Source: Myxococcales bacterium (GTDB lineage Bacteria; Myxococcota_A; Polyangia; Polyangiales; Houyiibacteriaceae). From it: DNA of 64,000 nt. A program made the translations under genes and the position numbers. Shown here in pieces: positions 1-9,355 of this stretch (position 1 is its first letter; each line of letters begins with the position of its first letter). The DNA lies in NCBI GenBank assembly GCA_029861865.1, contig JAOTYL010000009.1, positions 62,001-126,000 on the forward strand, given 5' to 3'. The notes under the pieces were generated by a model. It did not search any database, was not told the DNA's origin, and worked only from the letters and a program-made list of their open reading frames with translations.

Positions 1-84
1 ACCGAGACGGTTCGCATCATCGGGTGCTTCGAGCAAGACGCGGAATCGGGGGCTATTCCTTACAAGATCATCGACGTCGAGTAG
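1..84 (+). CDS. C-terminal end of an unidentified protein (partial)
   Basis: An open frame enters from the left edge and stops with TAG at 82-84, giving 27 residues that end in KIIDVE. There is no start codon because the gene begins outside the window. The next gene on the minus strand ends at 100, so the two genes converge with only a 15-base gap, which fits a true gene end. The fragment is too short to assign to a family. Confidence 0.5.
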   Translation, partial: TETVRIIGCFEQDAESGAIPYKIIDVE

Positions 85-99
85 CCATAGCCCCGAGCA

Positions 100-678
100 T
101 CATGGGTTGCGCTTGAACCCAACCGTGAGCCCGGCGCTTCCCGAGTAGTCGCGCGGCCGCAACTGCACGAGCACACACGGCTCCGTACCTGCGTCGACGA
201 GACAGTCCGCGATCGCGCAGAACGTCCGATGTTGCCTGAGCCCGTGCCACCGCCGCCCTGCGGGCACTTCTCGCTTCGGTGGATATCGAAACACTGTGGT
301 CGACTCATCTCTTTCGATGAAGACGATCTCTCCCTGAAGGATGTTCTCGTTCTCCGAGAACATGAGCTCTAGCATTCTCCAGAAGGAGGCCTCACCCTCG
401 GCAACCTCCTTGGCGGTCAGTGTGACTCGTTCTTGGCGCATGCGTTCGAACACTGGCTTCAGGTTCGGTGGGAGCGATTCTTCGTCACCCTCTAAAGCAC
501 GCACGAGCAGACGTCGTCTCTCGACGTCCGCTCGAAACTCGAGGAGGTTCAGCGCTCGGTGCCTCAGCTCGTCGAACTCGTCGAGATGTGGGGCTGCCGC
601 GTTCCTACAACTAGACTTCTCGCTACAACCCCCGAGGAGCGACGCACCCAAGAGGATACAAGCAAGGCCTCGGCGCAT
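100..678 (-). CDS. Putative lipoprotein of unknown function
   Basis: The ORF can be extended to 714, but the ATG at 678 begins a typical lipoprotein signal: MRRG, a hydrophobic stretch, then the lipobox LLGGC, which predicts lipidation on Cys and membrane anchoring. The mature part (about 170 residues) is charged and probably helical, with no motif I recognise. It is divergent from the mlaF-like gene at 729, so the roughly 50-bp gap must hold both promoters. An envelope role is inferred only from the signal and the neighbour. Confidence 0.7.
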   Translation of the reverse strand: MRRGLACILLGASLLGGCSEKSSCRNAAAPHLDEFDELRHRALNLLEFRADVERRRLLVRALEGDEESLPPNLKPVFERMRQERVTLTAKEVAEGEASFWRMLELMFSENENILQGEIVFIERDESTTVFRYPPKREVPAGRRWHGLRQHRTFCAIADCLVDAGTEPCVLVQLRPRDYSGSAGLTVGFKRNP

Positions 679-728
679 GTTCGATACAGTAGTCGACGCA
701 CCGGACAACCCCAACTAAAGTTCTCTCG

Positions 729-1502
729 ATGTCGCTCATCGAATTCCGTGGGGTCAAGAAGGCCTTTGGGCCGAAGGTGGTTTACCAAGACCTGAATCTC
801 GAGATCCAGGAAGGCGAGCTGTTGACGATCATCGGCGGCTCGGGTCAGGGCAAGAGCGTCATGCTCAAGATGCTGATCGGCCTGCTGGACATCGACGGCG
901 GCGCGATTTTCTTCGACGGGCAAGAGATTTCGCAATTCACCGAAGCCCAATACGCTCCCGTCCGAAGGCGCGTCGCGATGCTGTTCCAAGCGGGCGCTCT
1001 ATTCGATTCGCTCAACGCGAAGGAGAACGTGGCGTACGGCCTTCGCGAGCAGCTCGACATGAGCGAGAAGGAGATCTCGGAGCGGGTTCGGGAATCGCTG
1101 GCACACGTCGGCCTTCCCGGCACCGAAGAGACGTGGCCCTCCGACCTGTCCGCCGGCATGAAGAAGCGGGTGTCTTTGGCAAGGGCGCTCGCGATTCGGC
1201 CCGAGGTGTTGCTGTACGATGAGCCCACGACGGGGCTCGACCCGATCAACGTCACCCGAATTGCAGACCTGATCGTCGACTTGAACGATCGCATAGAGGT
1301 CACTTCGGTAGTGGTGACGCACGACATGGATACGGCGCTGGCGATCAGCGACCGCATCGCCATGATCCAGGATGGCTTCGTGATCTTTTCCGGCACGCCG
1401 GCCGAGGTGAGGGCCTCGGATGACCCCCGGGTGCGGGACTTCATCGAGGGGAACGCCCCGGTCGACGAGGATACCGAAACTCTGCTAAGGAGTGCAGGGT
1501 AA
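729..1502 (+). CDS. mlaF: ABC transporter ATP-binding protein, MlaF type
   Basis: This 257-residue ATPase has Walker A (GGSGQGKS, residues 36-43), the ABC signature LSAGMKKRV (about 140-148), Walker B with VLLYDEP (about 160-166) and the H-loop His at about 198. The GGSGQGKS P-loop and the LSAGM signature are typical of the MlaF/Ttg2A branch, which powers phospholipid movement between inner and outer membranes through an MlaE permease. An MCE-domain (MlaD-like) gene follows 20 bases downstream, supporting the assignment. No MlaE permease lies next to it: the upstream gene is a divergent lipoprotein. Confidence 0.88.
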   Translation: MSLIEFRGVKKAFGPKVVYQDLNLEIQEGELLTIIGGSGQGKSVMLKMLIGLLDIDGGAIFFDGQEISQFTEAQYAPVRRRVAMLFQAGALFDSLNAKENVAYGLREQLDMSEKEISERVRESLAHVGLPGTEETWPSDLSAGMKKRVSLARALAIRPEVLLYDEPTTGLDPINVTRIADLIVDLNDRIEVTSVVVTHDMDTALAISDRIAMIQDGFVIFSGTPAEVRASDDPRVRDFIEGNAPVDEDTETLLRSAG

Positions 1503-1522
1503 GGGGTTGGGTTGGGCAAGAG

Positions 1523-2659
1523 ATGAAGACGACCTCCGGTACTCGCCTTCGCGTTGGCATATTCGTGCTTCTGGCGCTGACGATCGGCGCCGCGATCGTC
1601 TTTGCGATCGGGGCTCAAGAGAACGTCTTCGCCGGGAAGACGACCTATCACGCGGTCTTCGAAGACGTGGGCGGCTTGCAACAGGGCAACACAGTTCGCG
1701 TGGCGGGCGTCAATGTGGGCTCTGTAACCGACGTCAAGATCGGCGAAGCGGGAACTATCGCGGTCTATTTTCGCATCATCGACGATGCCGCCCATCTCGT
1801 GCGCGGCGACCCTAGCGTCGAAGTGGATAGGGACCATCCAGATCAGCCGAGCTTCGCCTCGATCGGCAGCAAGGGGCTCCTCGGAGATCGCATCATCGAA
1901 GTTTCGGTAGGCTCTGACGTGTACCCACAGTGGGACCCGGACATACCAATTCCCTCTTCGGTCGGTGGGGGCATCATGGCGCTCGCCGAGCGCACGCTCT
2001 ACGAGGCCGAGGGCACCGCGCACAACCTGCGACTTGCAACCGACCCATTCGCCGACCAGGAATTTTCTGAGGACCTGAAGGAAACCGCCCGCAACCTCGC
2101 CAAAGCCTCGGGGATGCTCGCCAGCGGCGAAGGGACGATAGGTGCGCTCATGACGGACGAACAGCTTGCTCGCGACGTCAAAGGCGCCGTCAAGAATCTG
2201 AGGTCAGCGGGAAATCAGGTCACGAAGCTCGGTGAGAGCCTCAACCAAATCAGCGAAGAAATCCAACACGGGGACGGCACCGCTCATGCGCTCTTCTACG
2301 GCAGCGAGGGAACTGAGGCGATTGCGAACATCCGGGACACCTTCGGGCAGCTGAACGCGATCCTCACGGAGGTCCGCCAAGGGGACGGGACGATCAACCA
2401 GTTGATCTACGGCGAGCTCGGCGACTCCTTCATGACCAACCTCCAGAACGCCAGCGATGACATCGCCTTTCTCACCAAAGAGATGCGGGAAGGCAAAGGC
2501 ACCATCGGCGCCCTCCTCACCGATCCTTCCATTTACGAAGACATCAAGCGCCTCTTGGGAGACCTCGAACGGAACGAAATCCTTCGAGCGTTGGTTCGCT
2601 ACTCAATTCGCCGGGACGAGGCACGCGAGCCCATCGAAGTCGAGATCAAAAAAGAGTAG
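1523..2659 (+). CDS. mlaD: MCE-domain substrate-binding protein, MlaD-like
   Basis: This 378-residue protein begins with a short cytoplasmic tail and one membrane anchor (about residues 10-30), followed by an MCE domain (about 38-125, including [18 protein letters not shown]). The long C-terminal part is helical and repeats a motif of the type GxGTIGALxxD/[11 protein letters not shown], as seen in periplasmic tunnel-forming MCE proteins. It should bind lipids in the periplasm and feed the MlaF ATPase encoded just upstream. thyA starts 4 bases after its stop, so co-transcription is likely. Confidence 0.87.
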   Translation: MKTTSGTRLRVGIFVLLALTIGAAIVFAIGAQENVFAGKTTYHAVFEDVGGLQQGNTVRVAGVNVGSVTDVKIGEAGTIAVYFRIIDDAAHLVRGDPSVEVDRDHPDQPSFASIGSKGLLGDRIIEVSVGSDVYPQWDPDIPIPSSVGGGIMALAERTLYEAEGTAHNLRLATDPFADQEFSEDLKETARNLAKASGMLASGEGTIGALMTDEQLARDVKGAVKNLRSAGNQVTKLGESLNQISEEIQHGDGTAHALFYGSEGTEAIANIRDTFGQLNAILTEVRQGDGTINQLIYGELGDSFMTNLQNASDDIAFLTKEMREGKGTIGALLTDPSIYEDIKRLLGDLERNEILRALVRYSIRRDEAREPIEVEIKKE

Positions 2660-2663
2660 TGCC

Positions 2664-3506
2664 ATGCGTGTGTATCTCGATCTGCTACGGAAGGTGCTGG
2701 AAGACGGCGTCGACCGGGAAGACCGGACCGGCACTGGTACACGAAGCATCTTCGGTCATCAAATGCGTGTCGATTTGGGCGACGGCTTCCCGCTGCTGAC
2801 GACCAAGAAGGTCCACTTCAAGTCGATCGTCCACGAGCTCCTGTGGTTCATCAGCGGTCAAACGCACGTGAGTCACCTACAAGAGGTGGGGGTTTCGATT
2901 TGGGACGAATGGGCGACTGCCGAGCAAACCACGCGTCTCGGTCGGAGGGAGGGCGATCTCGGACCGATTTATGGTCATCAGTGGCGCAATTTCGGGGCAA
3001 CCTTGCGCGAAGACGGTTCGTACCTGCAAGATGGGTTCGACCAACTCGGCCACGTCGTCGAACAGATTCGCAAGAACCCGCAAAGCCGTCGCCTCATCGT
3101 CTCGGGGTGGAACCCTTTGGAAGCCGAGAAGGTGGCCCTCCCCCCTTGTCACACGCTTTTCCAGTTCTATGTCCACGAAGGTCGACTGAGCTGCCAGTTG
3201 TACCAGCGCAGCGCAGACGTCTTTCTCGGAGTCCCCTTCAACATTGCAAGCTACGCATTGCTGACGATGATGGTGGCCAAGGTTTCGAACCTCGAGCCCG
3301 GGGACTTCGTGCACACCTTTGGCGATGTGCACCTCTACAAGAACCACTTCGACCAGGCTCGCAAGCAGTTGAGTCGTGACCCGCGAGCCCTGCCGATGAT
3401 CGAGCTCGCCCCTCATGTGGAGAGCCTGTTCGACTTTCGGTACGAGCACGTTGCACTGAAGGGCTACGACCCCCATCCACGAATCAAAGCACCGGTGGCG
3501 GTGTGA
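2664..3506 (+). CDS. thyA: Thymidylate synthase
   Basis: Thymidylate synthase makes dTMP from dUMP using methylene-tetrahydrofolate. The 280-residue product starts at ATG 2664, although the frame is open further upstream into mlaD. It shows the family landmarks: RTGTGT near residue 21, LLTTKK near 44, WDEWA near 80, the catalytic Cys162 in LPPCHT, and [16 protein letters not shown]. Length is normal for ThyA. Its TGA overlaps the GTG start of folA by four bases, a classic thyA-folA pair in which ThyA produces the dihydrofolate that DHFR recycles. Confidence 0.97.
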   Translation: MRVYLDLLRKVLEDGVDREDRTGTGTRSIFGHQMRVDLGDGFPLLTTKKVHFKSIVHELLWFISGQTHVSHLQEVGVSIWDEWATAEQTTRLGRREGDLGPIYGHQWRNFGATLREDGSYLQDGFDQLGHVVEQIRKNPQSRRLIVSGWNPLEAEKVALPPCHTLFQFYVHEGRLSCQLYQRSADVFLGVPFNIASYALLTMMVAKVSNLEPGDFVHTFGDVHLYKNHFDQARKQLSRDPRALPMIELAPHVESLFDFRYEHVALKGYDPHPRIKAPVAV

Positions 3507-4015
3507 CCGAAGAGGACGAGGTGTTACTTCCCCTCGCGCTCATCGTTGCGGTCGCTCGGAACGGCGTTATCGGAAAGGACGGCGCCCTGCCTTGGCATGT
3601 CTCTGAAGATCTCAAGCACTTTAAGAAGACGACGAAAGGACATGCCGTCATCATGGGTCGCAAGACTTTCGACTCGATTGGACGACCGCTGCCGCATAGG
3701 CGCAACATCGTCGTCACTCGCCGAGAAGGCATCTCGTTCACGGGCTGCGAGGTGGCCAATAGCTTGACCGAAGCGATCGAGCTCGCGCGCGCGTCCGACG
3801 AGTGCCCATTTATCATCGGCGGCGCAAGCCTTTACAAAGAGGCACTGCCGATGGCGACGGAAATCCACCTCACGATGATCGATCGAGACGTCGAGGGCGA
3901 TACACACTTCCCGGGCGACCTGTCGGCCTTCGAGGAAGTCGAGACCCGCCTCGGCAAAACCCAAGGCGTCGCCTTCCGAGTCCTGCGTCGAAAAACGAGT
4001 TCTAGCCCCTCCTAG
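3503..4015 (+). CDS. folA: Dihydrofolate reductase
   Basis: Dihydrofolate reductase regenerates tetrahydrofolate with NADPH. The 170-residue product starts at GTG 3503, overlapping the thyA stop (GTGA). Family motifs are visible: [21 protein letters not shown] at the N-terminus, [18 protein letters not shown] for NADPH binding, and [13 protein letters not shown]. It is the last gene of the plus-strand group and is followed by a large inverted repeat before the convergent protease gene. Confidence 0.96.
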   Translation: MTEEDEVLLPLALIVAVARNGVIGKDGALPWHVSEDLKHFKKTTKGHAVIMGRKTFDSIGRPLPHRRNIVVTRREGISFTGCEVANSLTEAIELARASDECPFIIGGASLYKEALPMATEIHLTMIDRDVEGDTHFPGDLSAFEEVETRLGKTQGVAFRVLRRKTSSSPS

Positions 4016-4026
4016 TCGCCCGCATA

Positions 4027-4111
4027 CTCGTAGTCGTGCACGTGCTCGTGCTCGTGCTCGTGGTCGTACTCGAGTCCGCGGGTCATGCTCGAGCACGCGC
4101 ACGACTACGAG
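4027..4111. repeat. 22-bp inverted repeat around a GTGCTC hexamer array, candidate bidirectional terminator
   Basis: The arm at 4027-4048 is matched with one mismatch by the reverse complement of 4090-4111. The loop holds several copies of a GTGCTC-like hexamer, and GACGACTACGAG-type repeats continue to about 4135. It lies between the convergent folA and ctpA genes, so a long RNA hairpin could end transcripts from both sides. There is no long T-run. Confidence 0.6.
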
Positions 4112-4142
4112 GACGACTACGAGGACGAGGACGAAACGAGAG

Positions 4143-5444
4143 TTATCGCCGGATTAGCTCTTGGAGGGCTTGGTAGCCGCGCTGGGCTTGGGGGTCGTCG
4201 GCGAGGATGGTGGAGACTTGGAGCTTCTCGCTCTTGGATGAAATGGCGGTCTGCTTCCTGCGGTTCTGCGGCGTTGGCTTGGCGGCCAGGTGACCCTCGA
4301 GCTCTTCTTCGCGAATCGGCGCGGGCATGCCTTCTTCCTTGGGCTGCTCGACCAAGATGTCGGGCGAAATGCCTTCTGCTTGAATAGAACGACCCGACGG
4401 TGTGTAGTACCGTGCGATTGTCAGCTTTAGCGCGCTTCCATCGGGAAGCTCGAAAATGTTCTGCACGCTTCCCTTGCCAAACGTGCGCGTGCCCACGAGC
4501 ACCGCGCGCTCGTGGTCGCTGAGCGCGCCAGCGACGATCTCCGCTGCGCTCGCCGTCTGCTCATTGATCAGGATGACCATGGGCCAGTTCGGGCGTGTCC
4601 CACCTCGACGTGCAGAAAACTCCTGAATCAGCTCACCTCCCCGGCCGCGCGTGGTTAGAATGATACCCGAAGAGAGAAACTCGTCACTTACCAGCACCGC
4701 TTCGCGAAGCAGGCCACCCCCGTTGTCCCGCAGGTCGAGCAATAGCCCTTCGACGCCGCCTTTGCGGTGCAGCACGCTCACTGCTTGGTCGAGCGCCTCG
4801 CTCAGCAGCTCCGCGGTATCTTCTTGGAACGCTCGAATTTGAACGTAGACGACCCGGTTCCCGAGGTAGCGGAGGTCGATCGGATCGACGTCGATGAATG
4901 CTCGCCTCAGCTTACGCTCGATCGCTGTGTCGGTACTTTCGCGCCGGATCGTGACGGTTACTTCCGTCCCGGCTCTCCCGCGGATCAACCGCACGGCGTC
5001 GTAGAGTCTGATGTCGCGCGCATCCATGCCTTCGATCTCCAGGAACCGATCGCCGGGCTCGAGTCCTGCCTTGTCGGCAGGGCCGCCCTCGAATACCGTC
5101 AGAATCGTGAGCCATCCGTCTCGCATCGAAACCTCGACTCCAACTCCCGCGAAACGGCCCTCCGCGTCGCTCTCGAGGATCGAGTACTCCTCGGGCTCGA
5201 GGAACACCGAGTGCGGATCGAGCGCCTCGGTTAGCCCGCGTATCGCTCCGTAGACGAGGCTCTTCTGATCGACTGGCTCGACGTAGTTGACTTCGATGTA
5301 AGCCAGGGCCCGAGCGAAGATCGTGAGTGGCTGGAATGGGCTACGCCGCGCGGGAGCCTCGGACGCAGTGACCACCACGAGCGCCAAAGCCAGCAAGCCC
5401 GCGATGACGAAGCGCTTTTTCTGGTAGGATTTGTGACCGGACAT
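4143..5444 (-). CDS. ctpA: Carboxy-terminal processing protease (S41 family) with PDZ domain
   Basis: This 433-residue protease has an N-terminal signal or anchor (RFVIAGLLALALVVV), the S41 N-terminal helical region, a PDZ domain (about 95-180, with GVGVEV and GPADKAGLEPGD), and the protease core. The catalytic Ser299 is in TASAAE and the Lys324 in GTRTFGKGSVQ. Such proteases cleave periplasmic proteins near their C-termini and take part in envelope quality control. The family has several paralogues, so the symbol is generic. Confidence 0.93.
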   Translation of the reverse strand: MSGHKSYQKKRFVIAGLLALALVVVTASEAPARRSPFQPLTIFARALAYIEVNYVEPVDQKSLVYGAIRGLTEALDPHSVFLEPEEYSILESDAEGRFAGVGVEVSMRDGWLTILTVFEGGPADKAGLEPGDRFLEIEGMDARDIRLYDAVRLIRGRAGTEVTVTIRRESTDTAIERKLRRAFIDVDPIDLRYLGNRVVYVQIRAFQEDTAELLSEALDQAVSVLHRKGGVEGLLLDLRDNGGGLLREAVLVSDEFLSSGIILTTRGRGGELIQEFSARRGGTRPNWPMVILINEQTASAAEIVAGALSDHERAVLVGTRTFGKGSVQNIFELPDGSALKLTIARYYTPSGRSIQAEGISPDILVEQPKEEGMPAPIREEELEGHLAAKPTPQNRRKQTAISSKSEKLQVSTILADDPQAQRGYQALQELIRR

Positions 5445-5552
5445 GGATTTCAGACCTTAAAGATTGACACTACTTCTATCCATGGGTAGGACCACCAGAT
5501 ACATGAGCGCGGCGCCACCCACATGGTACGCGTTCGCACGGAGTTTCTCACG

Positions 5553-5753
5553 ATGTCGACGACTGATAAGCGCAAGCAAAGCCTCTACTTTCCTGAATCG
5601 ATGCTACACGACATCAAGCACGAATCGGCAAGGCTCGACCGCTCGCTCTCTTGGATCGTCCAGCGCTGCGTAAAGATAGCCCTCCCCGAGATTCGCAAGC
5701 TGCCCTCGGTCAACGATATCCCGGACTCGGACGAAGACGTAGCAAAGAAGTAA
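5553..5753 (+). CDS. Small ribbon-helix-helix-like protein (TIGR04563-like)
   Basis: The frame is open from 5523, but ATG 5553 gives a compact 66-residue protein beginning MSTTDKRKQSLYFPESML. A KQSLYFP strand followed by two helices (ESARLDRSLSWIVQRCVKIA) is the layout of Arc/MetJ-type DNA-binding or antitoxin-like proteins, and it resembles a short family I remember as common in Myxococcota (TIGR04563). The C-terminus is acidic (SDEDVAKK). A hydrolase gene starts 10 bases downstream. A regulatory role is inference. Confidence 0.68.
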   Translation: MSTTDKRKQSLYFPESMLHDIKHESARLDRSLSWIVQRCVKIALPEIRKLPSVNDIPDSDEDVAKK

Positions 5754-5763
5754 GCTCCCAGGC

Positions 5764-6648
5764 GTGGAGTACGAGAGCGAGGGTTTCGTCGAGGCGGCAG
5801 ACGGCACGCGTTTGTTCGTCGAAACGCTCGGAACGGGCACACCGGCCATCATCCTGATCGACGGGATCGGCTGTGACGGCTTCGCTTGGCGCTATCTGCA
5901 ACCGAGGCTGGCGACCCGCCACCAAGTCGTCCACTGGCATTTTCGAGGGCATGGCCGAAGTGGGCCTCCAATCGATCGCGATCAGCTTTCGATCGAAGAC
6001 CTAGCTTGTGACCTCCGCGACGTCTGCGACCACGTCGGGATCGAGAGCGCGGTCCTCGTCGCGCATTCGATGGGTGTTCAGGTGGCCCTCGAGTTCTACC
6101 GTCAGCATCCAGATCGCGTCGTCGGGCTCGTGTTGATGTGTGGAACGTTTGGACGCATCACGACGACCTTTCATGGAACAGACCTGCTCGACCAGGTGCT
6201 CCCCAGCCTCATTCGCGCTGCGCAATCCTTTCCAGGATTGGCGCGTGCGGTCTGGGGACGCATACCGGCGGCACTCGCCTTTCGGATCGCCTGCGCCGGT
6301 CGCGAACTCGATGCCGAACGCATTCAAGAGGAGGACTTTCAGCGCTACTGGGAGCATGCAGCCTTGATGGACCCGGACGTCTTCCTTCGGATGCTGCAAT
6401 TGGCCGGCGAACACGATGCCCGCGGTTTCCTCGAAGACGTGCGAGCTCCGACCCTAGTCATCGCGGCCGAGCATGACACTTTCACGCCGATGGCTCTCGC
6501 CGAGGAAATGGCTCACGCAATTCCGAACGCTGAGCTCGAGGTCGTTCCAGAAGCCAGTCACGCAGCGCCCGTCGAGCAACCGGATCGAATCACCGAGAGG
6601 ATCGAGGAATTCGTCAGTAGTCGGCTCGAAACAACTGCTGACCCATGA
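5764..6648 (+). CDS. Alpha/beta-hydrolase fold protein
   Basis: The 294-residue protein starts at GTG 5764 and has a typical alpha/beta-hydrolase layout: an oxyanion-hole region (LIDGIGCDGFAW), HFRGHGRSG, the nucleophile elbow AHSMGV (Ser102), a helical lid, an acidic residue in AAEHDTFTP and a catalytic His in EASHAAPVEQPD. No signal peptide is seen, so it is probably cytoplasmic. The substrate (an ester or similar) cannot be read from sequence. It follows the small ribbon-helix-helix gene by 10 bases and converges with the FHA operon, overlapping its end by about 35 bases. Confidence 0.88.
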   Translation: MEYESEGFVEAADGTRLFVETLGTGTPAIILIDGIGCDGFAWRYLQPRLATRHQVVHWHFRGHGRSGPPIDRDQLSIEDLACDLRDVCDHVGIESAVLVAHSMGVQVALEFYRQHPDRVVGLVLMCGTFGRITTTFHGTDLLDQVLPSLIRAAQSFPGLARAVWGRIPAALAFRIACAGRELDAERIQEEDFQRYWEHAALMDPDVFLRMLQLAGEHDARGFLEDVRAPTLVIAAEHDTFTPMALAEEMAHAIPNAELEVVPEASHAAPVEQPDRITERIEEFVSSRLETTADP

Positions 6649-7723
6649 GCACGAATGTCCCCTTCGGGACGAACGATTCGTTGAGGACGCGCACGAACGT
6701 CCCGTTGGAGCTACCCAGGTCGGTCAGGAACACGTGACCGACCTCTGAGTGGATCCGACAGTGAAGACCCGACACGTAGCCGTCCTCTGGGAAGACGACG
6801 TCGCCCCGCTCTCTGCCGAGATGAATGCCCGCGGGCGGAATAGGGAAGCAGTTACCCGTCGTCTCGCGGCCGATCACGAGACAGACACGCCCCAAGAACC
6901 CCTGGTGGGGGCTCCCCATCAGCTGAGTGCCATCGGGCGCGGGATCGGGGGCGGTCGGCGCCTCGAAGCGAAGAATCTCTTGGCCCACCCGAAACACGCT
7001 CCCGTCGAACAATTCGATCGGAACCTCGGCCTCGACCCTGATGTAGATTCCGTTGAGACTTTCCATGTCTTTGACGACCAGCTGGTCGCCCTCGAATCGG
7101 AACTCGCTGTGCTCAGGCGACAGATACGCGTCGTTGGCGAAGATACCGCCGGTGCTCCGCCCGATGAGCGTTGACCCATCCTCGAGCGGAAACGCCTCGC
7201 CCTCGGAGCCGTCGGGCTGGATGAGGATGAGCTTGGCCCGCGCTACGCTTCGTTGTGGGGCAGCAGCCACGGCCGGCGCTGAAACTCGCTCCTCGGGAAC
7301 GTCGGACCGCACATTCGTCGCAGGCGCAGCATGGAGATCGTGACCGCACACATGACAGAAGCGGAAGTTCTCAGGAACCTGAGCTCCGCAGTTGACGCAC
7401 GGCTGCGCCTCCTCTGCGAGCGGAGCAAGCTCCTGCGGCAGGGCCTCGACGGCAGCGGCTGGCTTGGATCGGACGGCCTGAACCGGACGAGGAGGATCCA
7501 CCTCTCTCGCTTGCGCAACTGGCTCGGCTGCAACGAGCGCCTCGGCCGCCTGCATGCGTCGCGGAGGCTTCGTGCCAGTGCCGACCTTGGGGCTTCCTCC
7601 GGGTGGCGTCGGCGCCGAAAACGCCTTCGGCTTCGACGACTCGCGTGGGAGCTCCGCGCCGCACCCGAGACAGAACTTGTAGTGGTCCTGGTTCTCTTTG
7701 CTGCATCGGGAACAGACGATCAT
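6614..7723 (-). CDS. Double zinc-ribbon, double FHA-domain protein
   Basis: This 369-residue protein has a zinc ribbon at the N-terminus (C4, C7, C18, C21), a Pro/Ala-rich linker, a second ribbon (C109, C112, C123, C126), and two FHA domains (about 180-245 and 290-360). The FHA signature appears twice, as SLNGIY and SSNGTFVRV. FHA domains read phosphothreonine, so it should be a target or adaptor of Ser/Thr kinase signalling. Its ATG overlaps the stop of the preceding gene (ATGA), so translation is probably coupled. No enzyme domain is present. Confidence 0.85.
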   Translation of the reverse strand: MIVCSRCSKENQDHYKFCLGCGAELPRESSKPKAFSAPTPPGGSPKVGTGTKPPRRMQAAEALVAAEPVAQAREVDPPRPVQAVRSKPAAAVEALPQELAPLAEEAQPCVNCGAQVPENFRFCHVCGHDLHAAPATNVRSDVPEERVSAPAVAAAPQRSVARAKLILIQPDGSEGEAFPLEDGSTLIGRSTGGIFANDAYLSPEHSEFRFEGDQLVVKDMESLNGIYIRVEAEVPIELFDGSVFRVGQEILRFEAPTAPDPAPDGTQLMGSPHQGFLGRVCLVIGRETTGNCFPIPPAGIHLGRERGDVVFPEDGYVSGLHCRIHSEVGHVFLTDLGSSNGTFVRVLNESFVPKGTFVLMGQQLFRADY

Positions 7724-8508
7724 GCGGTCACCTCCACCCGAAGCAAGTTCCTCCCGAGAAACAGGTAGTCCCCGTGGCTGAGCTCGCGCTCGCCCCGAAT
7801 TCGGACGTACGTGCCATTCTGTGAGCCGGCGTCGACCAGCTCGAGCGTGTCGCCCGACATTTCGACTCGGGCGTGACGTGGAGACATGTGCACATCATCC
7901 GGAAAGTTGATGTCGCAGTCTTCTCGACCGATTTCGACAGTTCGCTCGTGGGCACAGCACACGATTCCATCCATCCCACCCTCCAAAATCTGCGTGACTC
8001 GGAAGGCGCTCGGACGCCTCGGAGACGAGTAGAAGTACGTCTGGTCGGCCTCGGCTCCTGACGAGTCCTTGGGGGTGGCATCGACTCGAAAGAGCTGCTG
8101 GCCACACATGAAGTGGTCCCCGATCTGTATCGGGGTCGCACCACGCGTGCGGATGTAAACACCATTCAAGCTGCCCTCGTCTCGGACGACCAGCCGGTCG
8201 CCGCGGTAGTGAAAGTTGGCATGGTGTGGGCTGAGCCAGTTGTCACTCGGAAAAGGAATCTGGTCGGCCTCCCGACCGGCTACATGCTCGGTGGCCTGCA
8301 GCAGGTAGCTCAAACCCTCTCCCATCGCCTCGTCACCTCGAACCACGATGAGCCGCGCCTTGCCCGGCATTTGCAGGGCGCCGAAATATTTCGTTTCGAG
8401 CGTCTGTGCTTCGCTCGGGACTCCCCCGCCGCATGCCCCGCAGAACTTGTGTCCGGACGGAACTGCGCTTGCGCACTCCGTGCAGACGTAATTGCGAGCT
8501 TGTTCCAT
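7720..8508 (-). CDS. Zinc-ribbon, double FHA-domain protein
   Basis: The ATG at 8508 is preceded by a good ribosome site (AGAGGGG), so I choose it over the longer frame to 8772. The 262-residue product has one zinc ribbon (C9, C12, C23, C26) and two FHA domains, with SLNGVYIR in the first and DAGSQNGTYVR in the second. It is a shorter relative of the protein encoded just downstream, so the pair arose by duplication. The stop overlaps the next start by four bases. The likely role is phosphothreonine-dependent assembly of a signalling complex. Confidence 0.85.
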   Translation of the reverse strand: MEQARNYVCTECASAVPSGHKFCGACGGGVPSEAQTLETKYFGALQMPGKARLIVVRGDEAMGEGLSYLLQATEHVAGREADQIPFPSDNWLSPHHANFHYRGDRLVVRDEGSLNGVYIRTRGATPIQIGDHFMCGQQLFRVDATPKDSSGAEADQTYFYSSPRRPSAFRVTQILEGGMDGIVCCAHERTVEIGREDCDINFPDDVHMSPRHARVEMSGDTLELVDAGSQNGTYVRIRGERELSHGDYLFLGRNLLRVEVTA

Positions 8509-8608
8509 GCTCTGATTCCCCTCTTGGCCCAACCCTTGCGGTGGCAAACCTAGAGGCAGTTGTAGGCCATCGAAACACCCCTCGTCAATCCGCACAGCCT
8601 GACTGGAA

Positions 8609-9355
8609 TCACAACGTCGAAGGCCTTCGGGACCTCCACTCCCTGGAAAGCGACGCGTATGCCTGTTCCAAGGATTTGTGAAGGAAAAGCTCGACCAACG
8701 TCGCCTGCGCATCGACATCGCTCTTTGCCGCAACCTCGCACATCGCCAGCCGGAGATCGGATGGCTCCGCATCGCCTGGCTCCGTGCGGACGAAGATTTC
8801 CCCTTGCTCGCCCTCGGGCGAGAACCCCAGCACGATCAGTCTCGCCGACTCGCCCTCTCGGCTCGCCAAGCGAATCACCATGATCGTCTCGAGCGTCTGC
8901 GGATCGGTATGTACGGGGCTCGACCCATGAGTCAGCCCTGCGATGCGGCCGATGGTCTCGTGTACGTTGCTGATCGTTCGGTCGAGATTCGTGAGCGCGG
9001 CATGACTCAGCGACGCGGGCAGATCGGTTTTCCACGCGGTCTTGAACCCTTGTTTGGAAAGCCACGACCCGACCTCCTCGCCAGATGTTCCAGCGAGCGG
9101 CAAGGTCTTGAGAAGTTGTACGTCCTGGTCGAACACGACCAGGGTATAGGCGCCAATACGAATTCCAAGGCTCTTCTCGGGTGCGCGGTGGGCGACGGTG
9201 AGCGCGCATGGCTCATCCAGCCACACCAGGAGCTCACCTGGCTTAGCGATGAGGCGCGAGGCCAAGATCACCGCATCGGTCGCGGCTCGCCACTCGGTCG
9301 GCTTCACGACGCCCACTCGATTCCAACGTTCTCCGCAACCCGCAATCTGCACCAT
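8609..9355 (-). CDS. Conserved-looking protein of unknown function, first gene of the FHA operon
   Basis: The 248-residue product has no signal peptide and no domain I can name. It alternates strands and helices (for example LLVWLDEPCALTV, YTLVVFDQDVQLL, IMVIRLASREGES), like a small alpha/beta cytoplasmic protein. It is followed after 100 bases by the two zinc-ribbon/FHA genes on the same strand, so a functional link to FHA signalling is inferred from position only. The divergent gene at 9478 bounds its promoter region. Confidence 0.7.
   Translation of the reverse strand: MVQIAGCGERWNRVGVVKPTEWRAATDAVILASRLIAKPGELLVWLDEPCALTVAHRAPEKSLGIRIGAYTLVVFDQDVQLLKTLPLAGTSGEEVGSWLSKQGFKTAWKTDLPASLSHAALTNLDRTISNVHETIGRIAGLTHGSSPVHTDPQTLETIMVIRLASREGESARLIVLGFSPEGEQGEIFVRTEPGDAEPSDLRLAMCEVAAKSDVDAQATLVELFLHKSLEQAYASLSREWRSRRPSTL

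Noticed and set aside
845-2023. Long minus-strand frame (392 codons) opposite mlaF/mlaD
   Set aside because: It overlaps two well-supported genes, has no recognisable domain, and such frames are common in GC-rich DNA.
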